64,000 bases of DNA, from the IMG/VR virus record IMGVR_UViG_3300020187_000015, positions 41,789 through 105,788 of that record, one strand, 5' to 3'. The translations under genes were made by a program, and so were the position numbers. The notes beneath the pieces were generated by a model, which made no database searches, was not told the origin of the DNA, and saw only the letters and a list, made by a program, of their open reading frames with translations. Positions 13,572-22,619 of the stretch are shown piece by piece (position 1 is the first letter of the stretch; every line of letters begins with the position of its first letter). This DNA is from a virus.

Positions 13572-15218
13572 ATGGAAAAATATTATTGGTTAAACGAAGA
13601 CTCTAGAACATTTCTTTCTAGAGGTTATTTAAAAAAGGGTCAAAGCCCAGAAGGTAGAATTTCTGAGATTGCCGAAAATGCTGAGAAGATTCTTGGTGTA
13701 GATGGGTTTGCAGAAAAATTCTTAGACTATATGTCTAAAGGTTTTTACTCTCTATCTACCCCTGTATGGGTCAACTTTGGTAACAAGAGAGGTCTTCCAG
13801 TGTCATGCTTTAATTCTCACGTATCGGATACTATGGAGTCGATCTTAGATAAAGCTTCCGAGGTGGGCATTATGTCTAAAATGGGAGGTGGTACTTCTGG
13901 ATTTTTCGGAGAGCTTAGGGCTAGAGGTAAAAATATTTCTGTTGGTGGCGAGTCGTCGGGACCAATCCATTTCATGGAAATTTTTGACAAAATCGCTGAA
14001 GTCGTTAGTCAAGGTTCTGCAAGGCGAGGATCTTTTGCTGCTTACCTTCCCGTTGAGCATCCTGACATTGAAGAGTTTTTGCAGATTAGAGAGGATGGGC
14101 ATCCTATTCAAAAAATGAGTATTGGGGTTACGATCACCGATGACTGGATGGAGTCAATGACCGCAGGGGATAAAGATAAAAGAAAGGTTTGGGGTAAGAT
14201 TATAAAGAAGCGTTTTGAGAGCGGTTACCCTTATATCTTTTTCTCTGACACGGTCAACAACAACTCGCCTAAGATATATCAAGATCTTGACAGAAAGATA
14301 AACAGTTCTAACCTTTGTTCTGAAATTTGCCTTAGCTCTAATGAAAACGAGTCTTTTGTCTGTGTATTATCTTCTTTAAATTTACTACACTGGGACAAAA
14401 TTAAAGAAACTGATGCAGTAGAAACTCTAACATATTTTCTTGATGCAGTTAATCAGGAGTTTGTTGATAAGACTGAGAATATCAAGCACATGGAATCTTC
14501 GCACAAGTTCGCTAAATCTCAAAGAGCTTTGGGTATGGGAGCTTTGGGCTGGCATTCTCTACTTCAATCTAAAGGCATTTCCTTTGAAGGTCTAGAGGCA
14601 AATATACTTAACAGTTCAATTTGGAGTGAAATAGAAAGTAGATCACTAAAAGCATCAAAAGAGATGGCTGATAAGTTTGGTGAACCAGAAATGCTAAAGG
14701 GTAAAGGAATAAGAAATGTTACTAGACTAGCAATAGCCCCAACAACATCATCCTCTTTCATTCTGGGTCAAGTATCTCCGTCTATTGAGCCGTTGAATAG
14801 TAATTACTTTGTAAAAAAACTGGCTAAAGGAAATTTTACTTATAAAAACCCTTTCTTGAAGTCACTTTTAGAATCTAAAGGTGAGAATAGTCCAGAATCT
14901 TGGAGATCAATCTTACTGCATGGTGGATCAGTGCAACACCTAGACTTCTTAAGTCAAGAGGAGAAGAATGTATTTAAAACATTTGGGGAGATATCTCAAA
15001 AAGACATTGTTATTCAAGCATCTTCTAGGCAAAAGTTTATAGACCAATCCCAGTCCCTCAATTTAATGATTGGACCAGAGGTAAAACCCAAAGATGTTAG
15101 CGACTTGTTGATTTTTGGCTGGAAGTCTGGAATTAAAACGTTCTATTATCAAAGAAGTGCTAATCCCTCTCAAGAATTAAGTCGGAAGATTAATAACTGT
15201 ACTTCCTGTGAAGGATGA
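13572..15218 (+). CDS. nrdA: Ribonucleotide reductase class I alpha subunit, short form (548 aa)
   Basis: The catalytic subunit. C79 (GLPVSCFNS) and C264 (CVLSSLNL) match the redox pair, N247-C249-E251 (NLCSEICL) match the active-site loop, Y525-Y526 (TFYYQRS) match the radical relay, and C543/C546 at the end (NNCTSCEG) match the reducing tail. At 548 aa it is about 200 residues shorter than E. coli NrdA. The N-terminal ATP-cone is missing, so dATP shut-off at that site is not expected (inference). A possible GTG start of the next gene overlaps its end. Confidence 0.92.
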   Translation: MEKYYWLNEDSRTFLSRGYLKKGQSPEGRISEIAENAEKILGVDGFAEKFLDYMSKGFYSLSTPVWVNFGNKRGLPVSCFNSHVSDTMESILDKASEVGIMSKMGGGTSGFFGELRARGKNISVGGESSGPIHFMEIFDKIAEVVSQGSARRGSFAAYLPVEHPDIEEFLQIREDGHPIQKMSIGVTITDDWMESMTAGDKDKRKVWGKIIKKRFESGYPYIFFSDTVNNNSPKIYQDLDRKINSSNLCSEICLSSNENESFVCVLSSLNLLHWDKIKETDAVETLTYFLDAVNQEFVDKTENIKHMESSHKFAKSQRALGMGALGWHSLLQSKGISFEGLEANILNSSIWSEIESRSLKASKEMADKFGEPEMLKGKGIRNVTRLAIAPTTSSSFILGQVSPSIEPLNSNYFVKKLAKGNFTYKNPFLKSLLESKGENSPESWRSILLHGGSVQHLDFLSQEEKNVFKTFGEISQKDIVIQASSRQKFIDQSQSLNLMIGPEVKPKDVSDLLIFGWKSGIKTFYYQRSANPSQELSRKINNCTSCEG

Positions 15219-15537
15219 TATACTAAATAAGGAGGAGATGGATCTACTCAAGGAAGATTCCCTACCTTCCATAAATCGGTGTCTCGATGTTATAATTAAA
15301 TCGCGAGACATCGTTATGGATACGCATAAGTGGAGCGTAGATCGCAGAACGGACGATAGAGTTCTGGATTTATACTCCGCTCTATGTATTTCCTACAAAG
15401 GTATGGTTAAATATAAGAATAAGTTTGCTAGAAGTCAAAAACTTGAATCCATGATAAACAATAAGGAGGATTTTACATCCTCTTACTTAGTATGCACAAG
15501 AATTATAGAAAGAATGCTAAAAGAATACAAAGAATAG
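15208..15537 (+). CDS. Hypothetical protein (99-109 aa)
   Basis: A mostly helical, charged small protein (KSRDIVMDTHKWSVDRRTDD, SYKGMVKYKNKFARSQKLES). No family recognised. Two starts are possible: GTG at 15208, overlapping the nrdA end by 11 bp, or ATG at 15238. AAGGAGG ends 2 nt before that ATG, closer than usual. The position between nrdA and the sugar dehydratase gives no clear clue to function. Confidence 0.5.
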   Translation: MKDDILNKEEMDLLKEDSLPSINRCLDVIIKSRDIVMDTHKWSVDRRTDDRVLDLYSALCISYKGMVKYKNKFARSQKLESMINNKEDFTSSYLVCTRIIERMLKEYKE

Positions 15538-15573
15538 TTGCTCAATTGCTCTAATCTCAATATCATCTTCCGT

Positions 15574-16602
15574 ATGAAGAAAGTAATTATTACTGGTGTT
15601 ACGGGGCAAGTTGGATCTTATATGGTAGATTTTCTGTTGAAAAATACAGACTACAAGATTTTTGGAGCAATCAGAAGATTGAGCGTACCAAATCATCGGA
15701 ATATTAGCCATATCGACAACCCGCGCTTTGAATTGATCGAAATGGATCTGACGGATGAACCAAGCATCTCATCATGTATCCATGAAATTAACCCAGATTA
15801 TTTTATTAATTTTGCTGCGAACTCTTTCGTAGGAAATAGCTGGAAAATGCCAATAAATCATTTTGATGTTAATGCCGTAGGTGTTATGCGTCAACTTGAG
15901 GCGATAAGAAAGTTTTGCCCTAACTGTAGATATTATAATGCTGGATCTTCGGAAGAATTTGGCGATGTTGCGTATAGCCCACAAGACCTCAAGCATCCAT
16001 CCAGACCAAGAAGTCCGTATGGTGCGGCTAAAGTTGCAGCTAGACAAATAGTAAAGGTATGGAGAGACTCATACGACCTGTATGCGGTTCAGGGCTATTT
16101 GTTTAATCATGAGTCGGAGCGCCGTGGCGAAGAGTTCGTAACAAGAAAGATTACTAAGGCTGTAGCTAGAATCAAGAAGTCTATTGAAAGTGAAGAAGAT
16201 TTTAAGCCGCTAGAGCTTGGGAACATGAACGCCAAGAGAGACTGGAGTCATGCAGAGGATTTCGTTGAAGCAGTTTGGCTAATGATGAATCAGGAAAATC
16301 CCAAAGACTATCTTCTTGCTTCTGGCGAAACTCACACAGTAAGAGAGTTTGTTGATTTGGCATTTAAAAATGCTGATATTAATAACAGCTATTTTGAATG
16401 GGTTGGCTCAGAAGAGAGCGAAATTTTATATTGTAATGGTAAAGCTGTTGTTAGGGTTAATCCTGAGTTTTATCGGCCAGCAGAGGTTGACTTATTGCTA
16501 GGTGATCCATCAGAAGCTGTAAATGAATTGGGTTGGATCAAGAGAGTAGATTTTGAGACTTTAGTCAAAAGAATGGTTAATAATGATTTAATCATTGACT
16601 AA
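15574..16602 (+). CDS. gmd: GDP-mannose 4,6-dehydratase (342 aa)
   Basis: Converts GDP-mannose to GDP-4-keto-6-deoxymannose, the precursor of GDP-fucose and related deoxysugars. Evidence: the NAD(P) motif TGVTGQVGSYMVDF (G8, G11, G14), the SSEEFG active-site strand, the catalytic Y-x-x-x-K in SPYGAAKVAA, and family signatures LFNHESERRGEEFVTRKIT, RDWSHAEDFVEAVW and YRPAEVDLLLGDPSEA. The start at 15574 (MKKVIITG) is where the Rossmann fold begins, and a TTG 36 bp upstream is unlikely. It may supply a deoxysugar donor for the phage's own glycosyltransferases. Confidence 0.88.
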   Translation: MKKVIITGVTGQVGSYMVDFLLKNTDYKIFGAIRRLSVPNHRNISHIDNPRFELIEMDLTDEPSISSCIHEINPDYFINFAANSFVGNSWKMPINHFDVNAVGVMRQLEAIRKFCPNCRYYNAGSSEEFGDVAYSPQDLKHPSRPRSPYGAAKVAARQIVKVWRDSYDLYAVQGYLFNHESERRGEEFVTRKITKAVARIKKSIESEEDFKPLELGNMNAKRDWSHAEDFVEAVWLMMNQENPKDYLLASGETHTVREFVDLAFKNADINNSYFEWVGSEESEILYCNGKAVVRVNPEFYRPAEVDLLLGDPSEAVNELGWIKRVDFETLVKRMVNNDLIID

Positions 16603-16630
16603 TACTCTACTATTAGCATAGTCATAATTT

Positions 16631-17236
16631 ATGATTAAAAGAATTAGGGGAATATACAAAGGAAACATATGCAAAAAGGGAGAATATGGAATAGCGCCAA
16701 AAATGCTTTTTATAGATCTTTATGCAGACGACCAGTTCCTATGTAGCTCTTACGACTTTTCTTTATTAAAATCTTTTAAAAATTTAAACATTAAGCCAAG
16801 CAATCTTATTGAGTTTGATGCTACTGTAGAAACGGAAGACGGATTAAAGATAAAGAGACCCAAAAATGTAAAAAAGATTGACCTGTCCTTCTTGAAAGAT
16901 TCTTTTGAATACTGTTCAAGTAAATTTATCAAGAAAAAGAAGGCCTTGTCTCGTGAAGAAATGAAGTCAGAGAAAATTGCATTCATAAGGATGTATAATA
17001 ACTATGGAGATGATTTTAACTTTTGGAAATTTCTAACACTTGGCTTCGAGTTGAATTCACTGCACTGGTTTTTAACTGACAAGGGGGAGAAATTTGTTAG
17101 AGAAAACCTAAAAAAGTATTATTATAATAATGTTGACATTCCAGAAATAAAGCCTAACTATATTCTTGAAGATGAGTTCGTCGCAGAAAAGATTGAACTA
17201 AAAAAACCTAAAACAATTATGAATTTTTTAAAATAA
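16631..17236 (+). CDS. Hypothetical protein (201 aa)
   Basis: Basic and aromatic-rich (GIYKGNICKKGEYGIAPKML at the start; KIDLSFLKDSFEYCSSKFIK in the middle; FNFWKFLTLGFELNSLHWFL near residue 140). No known motif or membrane segment is evident. Its last codon overlaps the ATG of the recombinase gene (TAATG), so the two are likely co-translated and it may take part in recombination or replication (inference from context only). Confidence 0.5.
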   Translation: MIKRIRGIYKGNICKKGEYGIAPKMLFIDLYADDQFLCSSYDFSLLKSFKNLNIKPSNLIEFDATVETEDGLKIKRPKNVKKIDLSFLKDSFEYCSSKFIKKKKALSREEMKSEKIAFIRMYNNYGDDFNFWKFLTLGFELNSLHWFLTDKGEKFVRENLKKYYYNNVDIPEIKPNYILEDEFVAEKIELKKPKTIMNFLK

Positions 17237-18339
17237 TGGCCAAGCAAAAAATAAAAGAGGGTATGGACCCCACATCTCAGTTAACTTCGTTCTTAAAGCA
17301 GAACAAGGATGATCACTTTAATTTCGAAGAGTCTGTTGACTTTAGCGTTACCCAAGGAAGTCTACTACTTGACTTACATGTTGGGAAGATTACCCCAGGA
17401 ATCATTCGTCATACTGGAGTTAGTAGGGGTGGAAAAACTTCTCAAATGCTGGAAGATGTTAAGAACTTTCTACAGGGAGTAGAAAACGCAAGATGTATTT
17501 GGGTGTTGGCTGAAGGTAGGCTAGGCAAAGAAACTAAGAAGCGTTCTGGTTTAAAGTTTACTCATGATCCAGAGACATGGGAAGATGGGAGTGTTTTTGT
17601 TTTCGAGTGCCAAGTATACGAAGCTGTATTTGATCTAGTGAGAAGCTTAATTCGTAACAACCCAGAAAATAAGAGATACTTTTTTGTCATTGATTCTACC
17701 AATGGCCTTAAGCGTAGGGAAGATCTAGAGAAGGCCTCTGGAGCCGTTGAGAAGGTCGCAGGAGCCGCCCTGATAACTTCTGACTTCCTTAGTCGTGTAT
17801 CACTCGCTATGTCCAAATTCGGCCATGTATGTGGCCTTATAGGTCAAGTTCGTTCAACTATTAGAATTAACCCGTATGAAAAGGGTTCTCCGCAACTTTC
17901 CAGCGCATCTGGTGGTGCAGCGCAAGATCACTATCCAACAATCTTCCTTGAGTTTCAGCCAAAGTATAAATCAGACTTGATTGGAGATCCAAACGATCCT
18001 TCTGGTCACTGGTGTAAAGTGAACGTTATTAAAACTGATAAAGAGAGGACCTTATCCGTTAAATATCCTATTAAATACAATTCTACTGGGACATCTGGAA
18101 GTGTTTGGCTTGAGTATGAAATTGCCAGCCTTATGATGGAATGGGGATTTGTTAAGAAGGCTGGGGCTTGGCTATCTTTTAGCAGTGAATTCCTTGAAGA
18201 GGCAAAATTAAATTCTCTAATCCCAGAAAACTCTGAAGATTTCAAGCTTCAAGGCGAACAGAAGCTTAGAGACTGGCTAGAAGAGAATGAGATTGCTAAA
18301 AAGTATTTATTTGAAAAATTTCAATCCCTGCTCTCTTGA
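17236..18339 (+). CDS. RecA/UvsX-like recombinase (367 aa)
   Basis: An ATP-dependent strand-exchange protein. The Walker A motif is TGVSRGGKTSQ (G61-K67-T68) and Walker B is YFFVIDSTN (D153). GLIGQVRSTIRINPYEKG and SSASGGAAQDHYPTIFLEF look like the L1/L2 DNA-binding loop region and the conserved Gln switch. The length is close to phage UvsX. It precedes a nuclease-like gene by a TTGA overlap and lies in the replication operon, so it probably acts in recombination-dependent replication and repair. Confidence 0.82.
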   Translation: MAKQKIKEGMDPTSQLTSFLKQNKDDHFNFEESVDFSVTQGSLLLDLHVGKITPGIIRHTGVSRGGKTSQMLEDVKNFLQGVENARCIWVLAEGRLGKETKKRSGLKFTHDPETWEDGSVFVFECQVYEAVFDLVRSLIRNNPENKRYFFVIDSTNGLKRREDLEKASGAVEKVAGAALITSDFLSRVSLAMSKFGHVCGLIGQVRSTIRINPYEKGSPQLSSASGGAAQDHYPTIFLEFQPKYKSDLIGDPNDPSGHWCKVNVIKTDKERTLSVKYPIKYNSTGTSGSVWLEYEIASLMMEWGFVKKAGAWLSFSSEFLEEAKLNSLIPENSEDFKLQGEQKLRDWLEENEIAKKYLFEKFQSLLS

Positions 18340-18752
18340 AGATAAAGAATATATTCGGCAAAGATGTAAACAAGTCTTTTGCAAAGAGTAAAATTGATTG
18401 GGATAGGTCCGTATCAAAACCTCAAAAACGAATAAAGGATATCGTTAAACCTCTTTGGTGCTTCCAAGATGTTCACGAAGAACTTTATATACCAAGTAGT
18501 AAGCTTAGGGTCGATCTAATTAACTTTACAACTTCAACAGTAATTGAAGTTTCCCCAAAACAGCATGATACATACAATGAGTTTTTCCACAAGGATAGGC
18601 AAAAATTTTTACGATCCCTAGAAAGGGACTTTAAAAAGATTGAATGGTGCGAAATGAATGGTTTTCAATATATCGAAATCGATGAGAAAACACTAAAACT
18701 AACAAATGAACAGATCTTTAATTTTATTAAGGATTCAATAGAAAGTGTATAA
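18336..18752 (+). CDS. Putative endonuclease, DUF559/Vsr-like fold (138 aa)
   Basis: KLRVDLINFTTSTVIEVSPKQHDTYN, split here as RVDLINF, then IEVSPKQH, resembles the D...E-x-K core of the PD-(D/E)XK superfamily as used in DUF559/Vsr-type nucleases, followed by FHKDRQKFLRSLERD and WCEMNGFQYIEI, also typical. It may resolve recombination intermediates or nick DNA for the neighbouring recombinase and helicase. The start codon is TTG at 18336, overlapping the recombinase stop. The assignment rests on motif shape, so an alternative nuclease family is possible. Confidence 0.6.
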   Translation: MKIKNIFGKDVNKSFAKSKIDWDRSVSKPQKRIKDIVKPLWCFQDVHEELYIPSSKLRVDLINFTTSTVIEVSPKQHDTYNEFFHKDRQKFLRSLERDFKKIEWCEMNGFQYIEIDEKTLKLTNEQIFNFIKDSIESV

Positions 18753-18753
18753 T

Positions 18754-20034
18754 ATGAGTATGGAAGACAAAAAGTTGACAAAGGATTGCATCGATCTTTA
18801 CAAGGATGGTTGCAGTAGAATGGAAGTGGCTAGACATATCATGTCTGAAACAGGATTAAAAGAAACTGCTTCAAAGGTTAGAGCTAAAAATATATGGGAT
18901 GAAAATTTTGACGCGGATTACTCTCCGCAACAAAGTAAAAACGAAGAGTCTATTAATCCTGAAAAGGCTACTTTTGACGAAAAGAAAGATTCGGCCACGG
19001 CAGAGTCTAAATCTTCCAACATTAGAACTCTTGAGGATCTTATCGAAGTGTGCAAGATTGACCTAGATATTTGGGAGATTGAGAGATACATAGTAAATAA
19101 ATGGGAGGTCGCAGCTAAAGGCAATGACGGAGAGATGAGACACTCTCCGCTCTATCAAGTAAAGGCATGGCTAAAGAAGAAGGAAACAGTAAATGCCAAA
19201 GAAGTAATCAAACTCTTCAAGGAGGAGCTTAATAACATCTCCAGACCAGTACAAAAAAGAAACTCTGCTGGTCAACATATCTATGAAATATCTATTCCAG
19301 ATCTGCATTTAAGCAAATTATGTTGGGGCAAAGAAACTGGCTATGAAGATTATGACATTAAGATTGCCAGCAACCTCTTCAGAGAAGCCATGCATTATCT
19401 GGTTTCTAAGGTCGATCTAAAATCTGTTGATAGAATTGTGCTTCCCATTGGAAATGACTTCTTTAATTCAGAGGGTCTATCTGGGATGACTACAAAGGGT
19501 ACTAGGCAGGATGATGACTCAAGATGGCCGAAGTCTTTTCAAGTTGGTTGTAATTTGATTGCAGAAGTGGTTGATGAACTATCGAAAAAGGTAAATGTAG
19601 ATATAGTTATTGTTCCAGGAAATCATGATTTCGAGAGATGTTTTTATCTTGGAGAATTCTTAAGCGCTTGGTATCGAAACAATGATGCTGTCAAAATTGA
19701 CAACTCCCCTACTTCTAGAAAGTATGTTACCTTTGGCAAAAATCTAATTCTATTTACTCATGGCAACGAAGAAAAGGCAGCTAACCTACCTCTTCTCATG
19801 GCTACAGAGAACGCAAACTTCTCTAAGTGTAAGTTTAGAACTGCTCACCTTGGTCACTTTCATGGCACAGAAATGAAAGAATATAATGGAGTTAAAGTCA
19901 GGATACTTCCATCTCTATGCGCCCCAGATGCTTGGCACTCCAATAAAGGGTATGTGGGGAATGTTCGCTCAGCTACAGCTTTTCTCTATGAAGAGTCGCT
20001 TGGAGAAGTAGCTAACTTTTACTATAACGTCTAG
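18754..20034 (+). CDS. Calcineurin-like metallophosphoesterase with N-terminal HTH (426 aa)
   Basis: The two-metal site is visible: SIPDLHLSKL (D-x-H), VLPIGNDFFN (G-N-D), VPGNHDFERC (G-N-H-D), LFTHGNEEKA (H-G) and LGHFHGTEMK (G-H-x-H). The N-terminal 50 residues (CIDLYKDGCSRMEVARHIMS) look like a small helix-turn-helix. In phages such enzymes may act as SbcD/Mre11-like nucleases or as phosphatases. The position between a recombinase/nuclease pair and a helicase favours DNA processing (inference). ATG at 18754 is chosen. A GTG at 18745 overlaps the upstream stop. It is followed by a strong terminator. Confidence 0.78.
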   Translation: MSMEDKKLTKDCIDLYKDGCSRMEVARHIMSETGLKETASKVRAKNIWDENFDADYSPQQSKNEESINPEKATFDEKKDSATAESKSSNIRTLEDLIEVCKIDLDIWEIERYIVNKWEVAAKGNDGEMRHSPLYQVKAWLKKKETVNAKEVIKLFKEELNNISRPVQKRNSAGQHIYEISIPDLHLSKLCWGKETGYEDYDIKIASNLFREAMHYLVSKVDLKSVDRIVLPIGNDFFNSEGLSGMTTKGTRQDDDSRWPKSFQVGCNLIAEVVDELSKKVNVDIVIVPGNHDFERCFYLGEFLSAWYRNNDAVKIDNSPTSRKYVTFGKNLILFTHGNEEKAANLPLLMATENANFSKCKFRTAHLGHFHGTEMKEYNGVKVRILPSLCAPDAWHSNKGYVGNVRSATAFLYEESLGEVANFYYNV

Positions 20035-20053
20035 AACATATTGATCAACTTTG

Positions 20054-20090
20054 CTCCCGATTACTGACTTTCAGTTTTCGGGAGTTTTTG
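20054..20090 (+). terminator. Factor-independent terminator
   Basis: CTCCCGA (20054-20060) pairs with TCGGGAG (20078-20084), followed by TTTTTG. The loop has an inner ACTGA/TCAGT pairing. It ends the transcript of the nrdB-to-phosphoesterase block, and a new promoter starts right behind it at 20092. Confidence 0.88.
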
Positions 20091-20091
20091 T

Positions 20092-20120
20092 TTGACATGC
20101 TAAAGAAATTGCCCATATTC
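20092..20120 (+). promoter_or_regulatory. Promoter of the helicase/primase block
   Basis: TTGACA (20092-20097) and ATATTC after 17 bp (or CATATT after 16). The ATG at 20128 is only 7-8 bp past the -10 box, so the helicase mRNA should begin at or next to its start codon. It contains TTGCCC just before the -10, as in the promoters at 12568 and 24871. Confidence 0.6.
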
Positions 20121-20127
20121 AACTCCA

Positions 20128-21615
20128 ATGACAAACGTAGAACTTCCCAAGAACAAAGCACTAGAACGCAAGTTTATATCTGGATTGATATATAACTCAG
20201 ATAAAGTATGGGATGAGTTTTCTGAATTTATTAGTGAGGAAGACTTTAAAGACACTGACTCAAGGTCGCTATTCCGTATTTGCAAAAGTCTATTAGAAGA
20301 AGGTCTCTCTCTTGATGCAGCCATAATTTCTGCTAGATGCAAAAGTAGTGGCATAAGTTTAATGTCGGGTAACGTAGAGGACTTTATCGACAATATGTTG
20401 CTAACTCCCCTGTCTGAAAAGGCGACTGTGGATGCTGCAAAAGAGCTAGTAATTTTACGGATAAAGAGAAATGTAATTGTAAACTCTAATGAGATTGCAG
20501 AGATTGCTTCTCAATATAGTGGCAGCAATCTATCTGACTTCATGGCATCTATTGAGAGCAAGTTCTCTGAAAATGGCGAAAATATCATAAGTAGGAATGA
20601 ACCAATAAATATTGCTTCAGTTGCATACGACCTTGTTGAGGCAACACTTCATGACGATAAGGCTAACTATATAATTAAAACTCCTTGGCCAACCTTCAAT
20701 GAGGCTTTTAGTGGGTTTCGCCCAAAGGACAGCTATTGCTTTGCTGGTAGGCCTTCTCATGGCAAATCTGGCGCTTTACTTAGTTTAGCGCAACAATGTG
20801 CAAATCAAATTAAAGAGAATTTTATTGACGGTAAAAAGCTTCCAGTTTTATATCTTGATACAGAAATGGAGCATAAAGAGCAAGCATTGCGGTGGGCCGC
20901 TTTGGTTGCAGATGTAGACCCCTATCTCATTGAAAGTGGTCAATGGGCTAAGAATAAAGATTCCGTTAATAAAATTAGAACGGTTCTTAAAAGTAGCTCC
21001 TCTACTGACAACTTCCACCACGTTTATATTCCAGGAATGAATGCGATTGAAATTCGATCTATCTTTCGAAGATGGATACGTAAGCATGTTGGCAAAGAGA
21101 ATCCAGCCATCGTTGTCTTTGATTATCTTAAGATTACTGGAGATGGTTTAGCTAACCCTAAGCATGCTCGATTTGATATAGCTAGAACTCTAGATATTTT
21201 AAAAGATGAGATTAAGCAAAACTCCAATGCAACATTTCTTTTCGGCGCTCAACGAAACAGACATGGAGAAGATGACGATTCATCTTTAGCAGAAAGTGAC
21301 TACATTCAGCAACTCTCGACCTTCGTTGGACTAATCAAGAAAAAGACTATGGATGAAAAAGCTGAGCAACCAGTAGAGCGATTTGGAACCCATGCTTTGA
21401 TACCAGTTAAATTCAGAAAGCTAGGAAAAGATGGATGGAAGTTTGAAAATCCAGTTAAGATCAATAATAAGTATTGCTCTAATTGGATAAATTTAAATTT
21501 CCACAACTTTAGATTCGAAGATGGCGGAGATGGTAGAGCTGTTCAAGAGTACCTCGAACTACTTGCTGATGGTAATCCAAGAGACAACAATTCAACTAGA
21601 GAGGCAATACTTTGA
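20128..21615 (+). CDS. dnaB: Replicative DNA helicase, DnaB-like (495 aa)
   Basis: Unwinds the replication fork. Residues 1-110 form a DnaB-type N-terminal helical domain (ALERKFISGLIYN, DTDSRSLFRICKSLLEEG, LDAAII). The RecA-like domain carries Walker A GRPSHGKSG (K213, S214), LPVLYLDTEMEHKEQALRW, Walker B AIVVFDYLK (D332) and FLFGAQRNRHGEDD (the Gln sensor position). A C-terminal extension after the core is acidic. It overlaps the primase gene by 4 bp (TTGA), consistent with a helicase-primase pair. Confidence 0.88.
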   Translation: MTNVELPKNKALERKFISGLIYNSDKVWDEFSEFISEEDFKDTDSRSLFRICKSLLEEGLSLDAAIISARCKSSGISLMSGNVEDFIDNMLLTPLSEKATVDAAKELVILRIKRNVIVNSNEIAEIASQYSGSNLSDFMASIESKFSENGENIISRNEPINIASVAYDLVEATLHDDKANYIIKTPWPTFNEAFSGFRPKDSYCFAGRPSHGKSGALLSLAQQCANQIKENFIDGKKLPVLYLDTEMEHKEQALRWAALVADVDPYLIESGQWAKNKDSVNKIRTVLKSSSSTDNFHHVYIPGMNAIEIRSIFRRWIRKHVGKENPAIVVFDYLKITGDGLANPKHARFDIARTLDILKDEIKQNSNATFLFGAQRNRHGEDDDSSLAESDYIQQLSTFVGLIKKKTMDEKAEQPVERFGTHALIPVKFRKLGKDGWKFENPVKINNKYCSNWINLNFHNFRFEDGGDGRAVQEYLELLADGNPRDNNSTREAIL

Positions 21616-22619
21616 ACTCAGTAAAAGACATTTTAGACGAAATAGGTGTAAAAGTCATCAGCGTTAATGACTCTGGCTTTGCTCAATTCTGCCCAACTTA
21701 TAGAAATAGTGATAACCCTTCTGGGGCTTCTATAAATCTAAAGAATGGTTGGACTACAGATTGGTCAATAAACGAGAATTTCCCTATTGAGATTTTGATT
21801 GAAAAGATGACTGGCAAAAAGCCAGACAAGGCGGTTATAAATAAAATTGCTTCCTTAGATCTAGACATCATCAATGACGAAAATGAAGTAAAGTTTTGGT
21901 CAAAGGATTCCTTACTCCACCTCTTGCCAGAACACTCTTACTGGATGAATAGAGGAGTATCCAAAGAAACGCTGGACTTCTTTCAAGGTGGTGTTTCTCA
22001 TAGCGGAAAGCTTTACCAGCGATACGTATGGCCAGTCTTCGACAGACATCAAAGAATTGTAGGTTTTACAGGAAGAGATCTTACTGAAAAACACAGTGTA
22101 AAGTATAAGCACGAAGGCAAGTCTACAAATTTCTTATTTGGGCTTTACAATAAAAAGAATGACGAGTTTCCTATTTTAAAATCTATTTTAAAGAATTCTC
22201 ATTTGATTCTTGTAGAAGGTCCAAGTGATAGCGTTGCTTGCTATGATGAGGGCATCACCAACGTACTTCCAACTATGGGTTTAAATATTAGCAAGCCTAT
22301 GATGTCCTTTATATTGGGAGTCAATCCTAGCCTAATAACTATCTGCTATAATAAGGATAGTAAGTTTAATGGTCAAAATGCAGCAGTAAAAAATTATACA
22401 AAGTTATTTGAGTATTTCGAACCTCATAACTTAGAGATAAAAACTCCTTCATGCAATGATCTTTCAGATGATAAAAGTAATGTAAAAAACTTTTTCAAAT
22501 CAGATCCAGATGATATAATAACTTTATTCAGAGAAAAATATATTAGAGCAAAATCAGATACTAAACAAAAGATGAGTCAAAAAGAGATAAACGTAGGAAG
22601 GGTTTTATCTAATGGATAA
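21612..22619 (+). CDS. DNA primase, DnaG/TOPRIM-like (335 aa)
   Basis: Residues 21-58 (GFAQFCPTYRNSDNPSGASI, NGWTTDWSINENF) follow the layout of a primase zinc-binding domain, but only one Cys remains, so zinc is probably not bound. Residues 130-180 (QRYVWPVFDRHQRIVGFTGR, FLFGLYN) match the primase core, and 198-204 (LILVEGPSD) is the TOPRIM E-G motif (E202). The DxD position reads N247-K248-D249, so the first acidic residue is Asn. The start is TTG at 21612, coupled to the helicase stop. Confidence 0.78.
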   Translation: MNSVKDILDEIGVKVISVNDSGFAQFCPTYRNSDNPSGASINLKNGWTTDWSINENFPIEILIEKMTGKKPDKAVINKIASLDLDIINDENEVKFWSKDSLLHLLPEHSYWMNRGVSKETLDFFQGGVSHSGKLYQRYVWPVFDRHQRIVGFTGRDLTEKHSVKYKHEGKSTNFLFGLYNKKNDEFPILKSILKNSHLILVEGPSDSVACYDEGITNVLPTMGLNISKPMMSFILGVNPSLITICYNKDSKFNGQNAAVKNYTKLFEYFEPHNLEIKTPSCNDLSDDKSNVKNFFKSDPDDIITLFREKYIRAKSDTKQKMSQKEINVGRVLSNG

